Source: Bryoerythrophyllum caledonicum
Taxonomy: Eukaryota > Streptophyta > Bryopsida > Pottiales > Pottiaceae
Length of the DNA: 64,000 bases
Direction of reading: 5' to 3'
NCBI GenBank assembly: GCA_963971425.1
Contig: OZ020515.1
Coordinates: forward strand, 12,168,291-12,232,290
This document shows positions 48,645-60,198 of the stretch, piece by piece. The stretch's first letter is position 1. Every line of letters begins with the position of its first letter. The notes under the pieces were generated by a model that saw only the letters and a program-made list of their open reading frames with translations, did not search any database and was not told where the DNA came from. Both the position numbers and the translations under genes were made by a program.

Positions 48645-50127
48645 CCCCTAAATTTCCAAGAGTCCCCTCGTGGGACTCTAGAAGGTTTGGGCAGGTTCCT
48701 ATGGTGTAATTTTATAACAAATTTCTTTGATATTTTTAATGTAGGTGTACATTACTAAAAGATTTGTGTGAGTCCAATTTTTTCATAAATCCAACATTTA
48801 ATGAAAAAGTTATAGGGTTTTGAAGTTCAAATGGGGAGAGCAAGCACGTCCGGCAACTCCAAAACCTTTTGCTAGGACACTCTATTGAATGTGAGATTTT
48901 CATTACCACCTAATAATATTATTTCTTTTCATATTGTCAAAAAAAATCTCTTGTCTTTAGTGAAAAAAGCATATAAATCCAAGTCAAACATTTTTCACAC
49001 ATTATTGCACATTGTCAAGCAAGGTACTAAAAACACTCCTTCTTTTCCACATTAAACTTTGAGATCATCATATTTTTATTTTTATTTTTTTCAGCAGCAT
49101 TATGTGGTGTAAACCTTCTTATTGATCATTTGGATTCTCATTCTAAAACATACTAAGTTCACAAAAAAATATATAACGCAAATTGACAATTTTTTAACCT
49201 CCACTCCTTGCACAATTTTTTTGAATATGCTACAACCATTCTCTACCTCTTAAAATTAGAGTACAAGGAACTAAGGTAGAGGCACCCAATTCCAATTACT
49301 TAAGCTAGTTGAGGACTCAAATGACATTGTATGTCAAAAACATTTATGTGGGAAGATACAGAATTAGGAATGAAACTCAACAAATATTTTTTCAAATTTA
49401 ATCTCAAAGATTTGCAATTGATATTGAATTTAGAAGCCCAAAAACCACCGGAGCCCATAACCAAACTAGAGAGTAGGTGAGATTTGGTGCCCTCTCTTGC
49501 CCAATGCCAACAAGTAAGAGTAAATGAAAAGAGAGAAGACATGCTATGGATAACCAACTCATGGTGGTACCCAATGCCCATCGCCCTTGTTCGACTTTCG
49601 AGGCAAGGCCACCAATGAGAGCTCAATTGAGGTGGAGCAACCCAAAATTGCACACTTCATGACCCAATGCGGATAATGACTAAAGTTTTCGGATTTTGAG
49701 TTATCGGTTTTGGGTTGCTTCATGCACCATTCAATGCATTTACCATTTTCATGCACCATTCCATGCATACTCTACTGATTGGAATTGGGTGGCCACTTGT
49801 AATTGGGTGCCTCTACCTTAATATCACGCTTAACGTGATGGAAATTAATTTAGACCTTGTGTAGTGCAAAAATTTGACACCAAGTGAAGTCTAAGTCTGT
49901 TGCTCCATGAAACGCAAGGAAGAAAATGGACCCTTTTTTCCACTTCAAACACAATAATATTACAATCCGTGCTGTCAAATTTTTTATGTGAGCTACTTAA
50001 TAAGTCTTAATTGAGATCCTACCGTTAAAACTAGGAGTAAAAGTTTTTGGTTTTGTCCTTACTCATTGCACTAAAACAAGCAATTTTGAAGTGTTTTTGG
50101 TGTGAAATTGTCAAAGAAATTTAGGGG
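48645..50127 (+). mobile_element. piggyBac-like TTAA element, copy 1 (with nested MITE)
   Basis: The ends CCCCTAAATTTC and GAAATTTAGGGG are perfect 12-bp terminal inverted repeats, flanked on both sides by TTAA (48641-48644 and 50128-50131). The flanks match a nearby paralogous locus at 51530-51760 that has a single TTAA (51595-51598) and no element. TTAA targets with ends starting CCC are the hallmark of the piggyBac superfamily. Without the nested MITE the element is about 0.94 kb and non-coding, so it depends on a transposase elsewhere. Related pieces are at 29112, 60777 and 63769. Confidence 0.8.
49275..49818 (+). mobile_element. Nested 544 bp MITE, TIR GGTAGAGGCACCCAATT
   Basis: GGTAGAGGCACCCAATT at the left end is repeated inverted at the right (AATTGGGTGCCTCTACC). 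The element is flanked by TAA at 49272-49274 and 49819-49821. The other piggyBac-like copy reads AAGGAACTAATATC at the same place (near 31489), giving the empty site. A 3-bp TAA duplication fits the PIF/Harbinger superfamily. The minus-strand frame 49300-49653 inside it is not a credible gene. Confidence 0.75.
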
Positions 50128-50357
50128 TTAAGGTGCCATAAGAATCACACCAAGTGAAGTTTGTTTATAAAATCTAACAACAAAAAAGAACCAAAACATA
50201 TAGAAATTTGATAGTTTAAATTTTAAAGTTCAAGATAGCAAAAGATTTGATCTATATTCTTTTTAAAACATGTTCAAAAGAAAAATCAATTGTATTAAAG
50301 TTGTTTGATGTTCATTCATTGCTAACTTTGAATGTTCAGAAGCATGGAGGAAACTAA

Positions 50358-50890
50358 GGGCGGCTTCACACTTGGTGGCCAAGTCGAGTGGCCGTCGATT
50401 TCCACCAATGAGATTGCTAGAATGACCAAAGTCCGGACTTTGGGCCTTCACACTTGTGCCCAAACTCCAAAGGCCGTCGTCCTACATGGCAACACTTTTG
50501 GGTTGTTTTGGCGCCAAAGCGACGGCCTCTCGAGCAAAACTTGGGTCACCCATTTTAGTTGATCCAAACTACAATCGAGAGTCCGTCGAATTTTTTAATT
50601 AAATAATAAAAAACTGACAAGATCTAGACCGTTAGATGAAAGAGGCTGAATTTTGGGCTGATTTTTTTGGGCTGATTTCTTTTGGCTGATATATTTTTGG
50701 GCTGATTTTTTTGTTGGTTTTTATTGGCGTAATGATATGGGGTTTGGACTATGGACTTGGACTTTGGGGCTTCACACCACGACCGGCCAAACCTTCAATC
50801 TATATTATTTAATGTATTTTTTTGGCAAAAAAATTTGGCCACTCATTTTGATGGACGGTCACTCGACTTGGGCATAGTGTGAAGCGGCCC
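50358..50890 (+). mobile_element. PIF/Harbinger-type MITE, 533 bp
   Basis: The left end GGGCGGCTTCACACTTGG and the inverted right end (read from 50890: GGGCCGCTTCACACTATG) pair, with a second paired block CCAAGTCGAGTGGCCGTC / CCAAGTCGAGTGACCGTC. TAA flanks both sides (50355-50357, 50891-50893). The interior has GGGCTGATTTTTT-like short repeats (50650-50715). It is non-coding. Confidence 0.8.
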
Positions 50891-51479
50891 TAACTACTTT
50901 ATTCATGTCAAACCAAACACAAGTCAATTTAAGGTCCAATCAAACACATTTGTATTAGAATTTGATTTTAAAAATATAAAAATAGTATATTACAAAATCC
51001 TTGTAAACTTGGTATCATACTTTCACTAGCAAGTCATTGAATACCTTGAGCATCTTCAAATTATCTAAACTTAGGCTGACAATATTATTGAGGTTTTACT
51101 CTCTTAATCTTGTCTTCATACAATTTCAACTTAGTCATATTGTTATTTGTTATTTTCTATAAGGTTGCCTTGAAGGTTGAATTCTATGGTAATACATATA
51201 TTGCTTATCTAATGGTCTTATGGGTGAAATGGCTTGTTCTTTTTAATCATACAATAAAATCACTTTAAGGTACTTATTCATAGTAAAGTATATAATATAG
51301 ACAATACTTTTATCTTGGAAATTTTATTGGGACCTTGTTGTATTTATTTTTAATTGTATAGATTTGGTATCATTTTTCAACTTAAATTTAAATAGAATCA
51401 TTTTGTAGATGTTTGATTTGGGGTTGTTCGGATGTGAAAGAATTAAAAAAAAATGAGGAGATGTACTGCTAGTATAAGT

Positions 51480-51760
51480 CATTTCTAGAGTCAATACTAA
51501 AAAATATGAGTCATTTCCAGATTGGTACTTAAATGTGTACTACTTCAAAAGTTATAAGAGGTGCTTTTGAATATTTACATGAAATATAGTGGTGTTAAGA
51601 TGACAATAAGAACCACACCAAGTGAAGTTTGTTTATAAAATCTAACAACAAAAAAGAAGCAAAACATATAGAAATTTGAAAGTTTGAACTCTGAAGTTCA
51701 AGATAGCAAAAGATTCGTTCTACATTCCTTCAAAAGAAAAATCATTTTGTAAATGTTTGA
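51480..51760 (+). repeat. Paralogue of the piggyBac-like insertion site (empty site)
   Basis: The sequence matches the left flank (48560-48640) and right flank (50132-50300) of the element at 48645 as one continuous stretch. At the junction it has ATATAGTGGTG-TTAA-GATGACAATAAG. It thus represents the uninserted form of that locus. A part (AGATGTTTGATTTGGGG) is again repeated at 51415 and 51750. Confidence 0.75.
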
Positions 51761-52365
51761 TATGGGGTTGTTGGGTGTGAAACAATAAAAAATAAAATTG
51801 AGGAGATGTACTACCAGACTAGAAGTTTGAATATACAAATGTTTTTGAGCACCCTGCTCAACTACCATAGCTATTTGAAAAGTTTGTCATCAAATAATTA
51901 TCTTTTGTTTAAAAGTTATGAAGTTATGTGAAACAATAATGGAGTTCTAATGAATCGTGTCAGGTGATATTTTGTCTGCTTCCTAGTCACCAAAATCCAT
52001 TTCTAGTAAATTTCCACAAAAATTAAACTTTGGAAAAATCAATCTTTTGAAGAAAATAATTTCCTTCTCTTACATGAGGAAATCATCAAATTAAAGTCAA
52101 ATTTACTTGGTACTATATTTTTTGTTGTGTTTTATGTTTGGGGAGTAAATGATTTTTGTCAGATGTTTTAGAGTTGAACAGAGACAAGAAACTTCTTTGC
52201 ATTAAAATGAAATTTTCTTTGCAAATGTTCGAATCTATTGCAATTTTGTATGGATCTTACTCACTAAAAAGTTTTTTAGAAAACATCCTCAATGTAATAA
52301 GCTGCTGTAAGAAACTTCTAGAATATTCTAAGAACTTTCAAAGAATATGTCTAACATCACACCTT
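51761..52365. other. Unassigned AT-rich sequence
   Basis: A small plus-strand frame at 52156-52374 has no recognisable family. No other feature seen. Confidence 0.35.
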
Positions 52366-53099
52366 CATGTGTAGTTGTGAGAAACAAAGGGAAAAACCAT
52401 TTTACTACTTCCAACTTTGACACCCTCCCTAGGGCTAAGAGTTTGTTATTTCAACATTAAATTTTTGACACACGGTTATCTTTATGTTGATAACATGTGG
52501 GAATATTTTCAAGGCCAGAAAATGTATTCAAATGAAGATATTCAAAATCTACTATCATGGGGGTTAGCTGTGAGAAAAGTTTCAGAGTTTCCCACTTTGA
52601 CACCCTCCCAAGAATTTCCAAAAACTTATTTTTCCATGAAATTTTGGGTATAAAATCACCTTCACGTCAAATATAGGTGTGGAAAATTTCAAATCCAAAA
52701 GATCTACACAAAAAAACATATGCCAAGTCTACCAACATGTGTTGTGAGAAACAAAGGGGAAAGCTTACCACTACTTCCAACTTCAACACCCTTCCTAGGA
52801 TTGAGTTTTTGTTGATACATAATGAAATTTTGGCCACAAGATCATCTCTATTTCGGTAACATGTGAGATAGATTTCAAAGCCAAAAGATACATACACAAA
52901 AAATAAATATTCCATACCTACCAATGTTTGTAACAATGAAAAACTATATTGAAGGGGCATATTGAGAATGTTGAAATATCTTTGATACCTCGTGCTCCTC
53001 AATGATTTTATTCAAGTGACTTAGCAACCAAATATACATGCTTCTCGAAAAGATCAATAAAATCTACATGTAGAAGTGAAGAGGTGTTTGGTGTAGAAG

Positions 53100-53650
53100 A
53101 ATCCACTTGGTCATAAGGTGTGCATTATGTATATATGACGAGTTTTCTCCTCCAAATATCCAATGAGCACTATGTAAAGGAAATGTTGTGTGTATTTTGT
53201 CATGTGATTTGTGATAGACTGAATGTTGAGATGATATTGAGAGCAAAGAATGTCATATTGTGATGCATGAGTGTTAATTTAGATGTAGGGCACATGGGTT
53301 GAGTGGACATAATACATATGGGTTGAATGTTGCTGATTGATTGAGTCAACATATCTCATATGGGTTGATTCATTGAGTGGATGTATCATTTTTTTGGTTG
53401 AGTGTTGTTGAGTGGTTTACTGAGTGTGGACAAATCACATGTAGCATGGGTATGTCCAAGAGTATTTTCTGGTTCACTTTATTAATGCACATGCCATGGT
53501 GATCACCTAATGCACATGCCAGTGTGAGTATTATGTTGTTGACTGATTTACTTAGTGCACATGCCATGGGCTCAGTCCTTTGTGTTCATTGATCCATATA
53601 ATCCAAATGCCATAGGTTGAGTGTTATATTGACTACTTGTTGATTAGCGT
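53100..53650. repeat. Degenerate GGGTTGAGTG / GCACATGCCATG short repeats
   Basis: Between the left arm and the transposase the words ATGGGTTGA and GCACATGCCA recur irregularly (53295-53600). It is a decayed low-order tandem array with no coding content. Confidence 0.5.
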
Positions 53651-53686
53651 TTAGTATCGTATCAACATCATAAAAAATAGTCAAGA

Positions 53687-54690
53687 ATGACAATTTCAAA
53701 TGAAATTTGTGCTCGCATTATAGGTTTGGGTGAGGGAGGAAATACAAGAGTTCAAATTGCAACCATTATCGGAGTTTCTGTCAGAATAGTTCAGAGGTTA
53801 ATAAAAGCATTTAAAGAAGATAGAATTTACAAGCGCAAACCTTGCGGTGGAAGTCACGCTAAAAACTTAGTGAGAGAGATGTACACAGTATTGTGCGTTA
53901 TGCAAAAACACATCGTTGCTCTTTGGTCTCGAAGATTATTGGTATTTGTCGTACTCAAGTGTGAAGACGTACTATTCAATGGGTATTACATGAAAGCAGT
54001 ATTTTTAGTCGAATAGCAGTCAAGAAACCTTTCTTGACACCTTGTCACATGTCTCAGCGGATAGCTTTTGCTCAAAAGTACCGTGGATAGAGTCTAGAAG
54101 AGTGGAAGCGTATTGTTTGGACAGATGAATCTACTTTTAAGATTGGAAAAAGTTATCGGCAAATTCATGTTTGGAGAAGTGCATATGAGCGCTATTCATC
54201 AAGTTGTATAGATCCTACTTTTAAAAGTGGACTTATATCTTTGATGATTTGGGGTGCATTTGCTCGAGGACGGAAGTTACAACTTGTCTTTCTGCCAAAA
54301 AGTTGACGTTCCGCTGAGGATTTTGTGGAAGTGGCCTACGATAGCGAATTGATTAATTTCTTGGATAGAGTTCAAGAAGGAGTGCTTATGGAAGATGGCG
54401 CACTTGTCCATCGCACTAAAACATGTGAAAAATGGAGACAAACCCACCAACTCGAAAAGCTTAAGTGGCCAGCAAACTCTCCCGATCTCAATCCAACGAG
54501 AATGTCTGGAGGATGCTAAAAGATGTTGCGCAACATGGCAAGGAAAGCCCTAGAAACTTAGAAGTATAAAAGGTAGTTCTTGAAAGAGAGTGGAATTTGG
54601 TCAGTGGTTCAAAGCTCCTTCAACTATGTCATTCTATGCCCTCAAGGTTACAAGCAGTGATTGACGCTAAAGGAAGACATACACGTTGGT
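53687..54690 (+). pseudogene. Tc1-like transposase (DD34E), frameshifted
   Basis: The N-terminal helix-turn-helix is readable from ATG 53687 (ARIIGLGEGGNTRVQIATII, then VSVRIVQRLIKAF). After a frameshift near 53878 come FLTPCHMSQRIAFAQKY, EEWKRIVWTDESTF with the first Asp (near 54125), VWRSAYERY, MIWGAFARG, then LMEDGALVHRT with the second Asp (near 54400), and LKWPANSPDLNP. A one-base loss there hides the expected Glu: the next frame reads ENVWRMLKDV. Spacing from second Asp to Glu is 34 residues, as in Tc1. TAG and TGA stops and two frameshifts show inactivity. The 3' end runs into the right arm. Confidence 0.85.
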
Positions 54691-55600
54691 AGGTATGGAA
54701 TATTTTATTTTTTGTGTATGTATCTTTTGGCTTTGAAATCTATCTCACATGTTACCGAAATAGAGATGATCTTGTGGCCAAAATTTCATTATGTATCAAC
54801 AAAAACTCAATCCTAGGAAGGGTGTTGAAGTTGGAAGTAGTGGTAAGCTTTCCCCTTTGTTTCTCACAACACATGTTGGTAGACTTGGCATATGTTTTTT
54901 TGTGTAGATCTTTTGGATTTGAAATTTTCCACACCTATATTTGACGTGAAGGTGATTTTATACCCAAAATTTCATGGAAAAATAAGTTTTTGGAAATTCT
55001 TGGGAGGGTGTCAAAGTGGGAAACTCTGAAACTTTTCTCACAGCTAACCCCCATGATAGTAGATTTTGAATATCTTCATTTGAATACATTTTCTGGCCTT
55101 GAAAATATTCCCACATGTTATCAACATAAAGATAACCGTGTGTCAAAAATTTAATGTTGAAATAACAAACTCTTAGCCCTAGGGAGGGTGTCAAAGTTGG
55201 AAGTAGTAAAATGGTTTTTCCCTTTGTTTCTCACAACTACACATGTTAGTAGATTTGGGATGTGATTTTTTTGGTGCATTTTTTGGACTTGAAAATTTCC
55301 ACACAAATTCCAACATGAAGATGTTTTCACTCCAGAAATTTCATGGGCAAAAAAAATTTCCTCAATCCTTGGGAGGGTGTCAAAGTTGGCATCTATGAAA
55401 CTTTTCTCACAGCTACCCCACGGTGGTTAATTTTAATATCTTTTGTTAAAATATGGTATATTTTAATAAAAGATATGAGTCCCCTGGACTTGAAATTTGG
55501 TATATATATTTCCAACATAGAGGTGATATTGTCCTCCAAATTTCAGGGTAATTAACAAATTTTCAGCCCTAAAGAGGGTGTCAAAGTTGGCAGCAGTGTG

Positions 55601-56749
55601 GGACACCATCTCTGGAATTGCCCAAACGCCAATTTGAATGTCACCCTACTCTACATTGATGCATGATGACTATACTACATCTACAATCATCCATCTATCA
55701 ACATTCATATGTCTATATTCATCCATGTAGAATAACCATTCATTTACATTCATCCATTTCCTCTTCAAATGGTTAGGCTTTTGGTTTTCAACTCCACAAT
55801 ATTATCTTTTAATCATTTTCCGCGACATGAAAATAGGTCGACCCACCAAAATTAACATTAAAAATGTGGTCATAGAGTTCCTAATTTTATAATATATCAT
55901 AAATCCTTGCCGCTCACTGTTTTCAGCTCACCTGTCACTACAGTTCACATGTTAGCATTCCTGCACTATAATTTTGCAATATAACACTCATGTATGGTTG
56001 AAGTGGACAATTTGTATTTGTAACTTTCCTTGCTAGCTTATCAAACTTCTCTTAGCCCTATCACAATTTCCTTGTGATACATTCATTATATTAAACACAT
56101 CTTACTATTTATGACACAAAATAAGAAGGATGAATTTGTTTAATCCATATGAACACGCAATTAAGCAATTATGCACTTAGCCAAGTGCACTGGTTGCTGG
56201 TAGAAAGCCGCAAGTTATTTGCTCATAACTTTTTTTTAAATCAAAATTTGGCAAAAGTTTAGTATGTTTTTTGTCAAATTTTTTTGGTGTTTGTTGTGTC
56301 ATACCTTGGCATCTTCATGTTCATATCAATAATATATTTTTTACATTTGCTACCTTTTTTTAGAAAATATAAGATTTCTAATCTAGTTTACAAATCCTGC
56401 TACAAAATTATAATCATGTGCCCAAAGAGATTATAAATTTGTTATGAGTTATTATAGGATTTTAGAATAGTGCACTACAAATACAATGTGTAAGAGATAC
56501 AAAAATATATATGCAATTTCCTAAGACAGTGTAAAGTACCTCACTGTATTTTATAATGCAAAAACATACATAATCAAGCAATTCCACACTATTGCCGAGG
56601 AATTCTAAAATCAAACATATCATATGGACCACCCAATATATAAATATATACCACCCACCGAACGATAGACACATCTCTAACTGCATTATACTAACGTACT
56701 TGTCACCTAAACTGCGTGCATGCTCTACTATAGTATATAGCTCCAGGGC
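55601..56749. other. Intergenic, no feature recognised
   Basis: AT-rich non-coding sequence with scattered CATCCAT words (55640-55760). The minus-strand frame 56462-56686 has no family and low-complexity composition. Confidence 0.4.
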
Positions 56750-59700
56750 TCAGAGCTCATCTTCTGGCGGAACGACACCCTCCACGTGTCCAATGGCGCT
56801 ACCTACCATAGCGGACAGTTCATGATCCTGCACTGGACGATCTCCCACACCTTCGATGCCAATAGACGCACACTCAACATATCGGTAATTGCCAAGAACA
56901 CCCTCCCGCGTATGCCTTACCCTATCATCATTGTAGAAAAAGCCATCCTCCGGATTGAAGGACATCTCTCGCTCTAACGAGAAGGCCCCATGAAATGCAA
57001 TGATGTCCTCGGATACGCTAGATCTTGGAACGGAAGGCAAACCTGGTCCGGTATCACTATGAGTACCTCCAAACGTCTCTTGTGTCTCCGATACAGGCTC
57101 TGATTGAGAAGGCATCAAAGGCTGTGGAATCCTCCTATGCACCGAAAAAAATTCCAACGAATCCAATTCTTCTTCCTCCATCTCCAGCCTAGGACCATCA
57201 AATGTACGCCCCCCTTCTGCCCCTGCCGCCAAACCAACATCCACTATATCGGTATCTTGCATCCTCTCTGTAGGTGTTGTAGACGTCTCCCCTAAAGAAT
57301 CTCCCACCGCCCGCTGTGTTGATGGAATCCTCTCTCTTGGAGGAGACTAGTTCACTCCATCTTCATCGGCGTCTGAACCACTGCGAGATGAGAAATCTTC
57401 AGTGGTACCTGAACGTGACAATCTCTCATGTAAACCACCTCCATCCTCATTGTCGTCTTCGTCCCTCACTCCACCAACCGTCTCTTCGGTCTCAGGTACG
57501 ATGTTGCAACCAATACTTGTTCCACCAGTCATGACCAACAGTTGTCCTTCGAAATTGTCGGACAACTCATTGTATAGGAATGAAACTCTGTCTGTACAAT
57601 CGTCAATGATGAAAACCTCAGATCCCTAGAAATCTCCTTCAAGGATCGTGGGAATGGCCGTAGATATATTACACGCCACTAAACCCCAACCACGGGGCAA
57701 GTATGAGCCCACTAGTCTTGCCAGCTCTGATGGAGATCTCTCAAGGGAATCAACTTCAGAGGGTTGGCGTGCCTAACCCTAGTAATCCAAGAAAACAAGA
57801 GGAAGTGGAACATCTCCAGAAACATAGTTCGGGCCAGAAGATGTATCCACAAGGTGCTGCATACAAATCACAACATCGCGAATCGGTTGTACTACTTGCT
57901 CCAGACGCCCATTCTCTGTAAAATCGAGAGCATAGGGATTAACCGAGTTCGGATCAAATGCCCAACATCCACGTCGCATAGTACATCCCTCTGGAAGCTT
58001 CACCTTCGTGAAAAACTCTTCGTTGGCATACACGGCCGCTGGTAACAAGAAGATGACGTTCCATCGTTCAATATTTGCCATCCATAATGTCAGCTGTGCA
58101 AAAATTGCGGATAACTGGGCGTCTCCCCAATGACCATCTCCATGCCTCCCACCGCCACGTCGACAATCATTCACCCACAAACATGGTTTCCCCAACTCTA
58201 CGTAGTCGGTGCGAAATAATCCTCTTCTACACCGAACCGAAAGAAGATTCTCTGTGTCGCTCTGGCCTGGCCTCTTGACTTCCATCTGCAATTCCCAATT
58301 AGCAGTAGCATGTCTTCCCACATCCACGGACAGTCCAATGTATCCACGCCCCCCTGCTACAATGTCACCATAATGAAACCTAATGGAAGAGGGGATGAGG
58401 TAGCCTATGTCTTCCAGTTTAGACACCTTCCCCCGCACAGGAGCAGTCTAAGCTTTTTTCGTAGTAGCATTCAAAAGCTTCCCAAAGGTATCAAGTTGTG
58501 CGTTACTCCTTGGAAAATACTTCCCTATATGGATACGAAAGAACTCCTCCATGGAATCAGGTGTACTTTCCTTGTTCTCCACCATCAACCAACGCATGGA
58601 GTTCATCACAGCTTCTCGTCTCTGATATTGGTCAACCACACCGGCAATCGTACGAGGATGTGGAGACTTGTCTTTTACACCGTCGAAGTAATATGCTTGA
58701 CGTGGTCTTACTCCATCCTCCTCCACCGGCTTCGCTGCAGCAGACTTTGCCAACCGAAGATAATATGGATTCGGAACCCTACCTAATGGCCTCAACCAAT
58801 TCTGGGTCATCTCCTTCCTGGTTGGTCGTACATCCACATTTGGATCCAGCTCTTTCTTCCTCGCCATGTCCTTCCACTTGTCCTCTTCCTCCTTGCTGTA
58901 AAAGAGAATGCCGGCTTCGTAGTCCTTGCATACTTGTATGATAGCTTCGAAGCAATCATTGCTCGGATTCCACACATGATTGGTCAAATCCTCCATGTTT
59001 TTGGCCAACCTCTTCACCGTGACAACTCCATCCCCCTTGGACAATTTATGCACTGCACTTGCCGCACTCACCAAAGCAACAGCCCTGCGTGCATCGTCCG
59101 CACGTATTGTGCTATCCGGCCTCCCGTACAGATCCCAAATCTGACGGAGGTTCCTCAAATCCTCGTCCATGGTAGAATATGATTGTCTCTGAAACTCCGC
59201 CACATTGATCCGTGCAGACTTCTCAATGTAGAACCGGCAATCATCATACACCACAAAAGAGGCCTCCCGCCGCTCGAACGTGTCCAGGTACTCATTTAAA
59301 GGCATAGTACCATCTCTCCATTGCTGTTGTGCAAACTTACAAGCTGCTACTATGTGTTGCCCATCCACCGGTTCCCAAATGATATGATTTTGTAGCCAAG
59401 AATATTGGGATCCCATAGCACCCTATGCAGAAGCACTCCCGTGTACAATGAATATACGCTCAAACTCTCGTGCAGTTCCTACCAACGGAAATGGCAGCTC
59501 CTCATTCTCAACGACACCATCATTGGTGGTAGTATGCAAGATGTATCTGATCGGTCGAAGTACCAATCTAGTCACCCGAGTCGTGGATTCAGGGTCTCTC
59601 AAGCGATTAAATACTTCTCTGACCCTCTTCTGTGATAAAACCCGGTAGTTCGTTTCCAGATTCTCCACAGAGACAATGCGGTCTATGTGTGCCTTAAACA

Positions 59701-60178
59701 CAAAATTCCCCCACACTGATCATTTTGCAATCTCCTCCGTTGTAGGCACTAGTGCTTTTAAATACATTGAAGTTGGAACATCTTGTGGTATCTCCGCATT
59801 GTCTTCAAAATCCTCTGATATACTGTCTGGAAAGTTGTGAAAATCTTCTTCCTCCTGTGCCATAGCTGACAAATCAGCTAAATCTCCCGGTGTAGATGTA
59901 GGGGCCCTACAATGACCATCAGACGTCCTGAGCCTCGACCTAGGAATCCTGCCACCCGATCTTGCACTTCTCCCATTCAACCTCCTCCCGCTTGGATCCA
60001 AACTTGATGGGCATTCTCTTGAACCAGATGCTACATCACTCTCAACACGCCGTGGCCTCTTCGTAGGACGTCTACTCGTTAATGGAGGATTCAGTAATGT
60101 CTGTACCTCAGAAGTTGTGGTAGGATGTTGGCCTCCACTTCCCCTCCCTCTAGTGGTCGCGAATCCAGTTGCAACGGC
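56750..60178 (-). pseudogene. ParB-like DGQH-motif protein, one frame with seven in-frame stops
   Basis: One minus-strand frame of 1143 codons runs from 60178 to TGA 56752 with no frameshift. Internal stops: TGA 59722, and TAG 59425, 58450, 57781, 57775, 57628 and 57349. The N-terminal ~150 residues are disordered and Arg-rich (TSRRPTKRPRRVESD). A ParB/sulfiredoxin-like fold follows: HIDRIVSVENLETNYRVLSQ, then across the TAG VDGQHIVAACKFAQQQW and RREASFVVYDD. A long helical region (58900-58450), a 200-residue segment with WVNDCRRGGGRHGDGHWGD (58120), and an acidic C terminus (LEMEEEELDSLEFF) complete it. The ParB match rests on eye-recognised spacing of NxR and DGQHxxxA motifs. Either a decayed transposon or domesticated gene, or a gene with recoding; decay is more likely. 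Confidence 0.55.
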
Positions 60179-60198
60179 TCAGCAAGAATTCGATAAAC

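Larger units (their letters stand above)
52366..55600 (+). mobile_element. Tc1-like DNA transposon with long, internally repeated inverted arms
   Basis: The left arm 52366-52925 is the near-perfect reverse complement of 54686-55246, so identical frames appear on opposite strands. The arms are built of a ~185 bp unit marked by GAGGGTGTCAAAGTTGG; on the right it recurs at 54819, 55004, 55184, 55373 and 55574, on the left three times inverted. Between the arms lies a decayed Tc1 transposase. The right side extends beyond the paired region by two further units. The outer ends and TA duplication could not be fixed. Confidence 0.75.

Noticed and set aside
52677-53002. Two proteins encoded at 52417-53002 and again at 54714-55194
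   Set aside because: They are the same frames mirrored by the inverted arms of the Tc1-like element and have no recognisable family.
6494-60178. Non-standard nuclear code with TAG/TAA as Gln
   Set aside because: The ubinuclein exons use CAG often, have no TAG or TAA in 726 codons, and stops in repeats also include TGA at Trp or Arg positions; deamination explains all.
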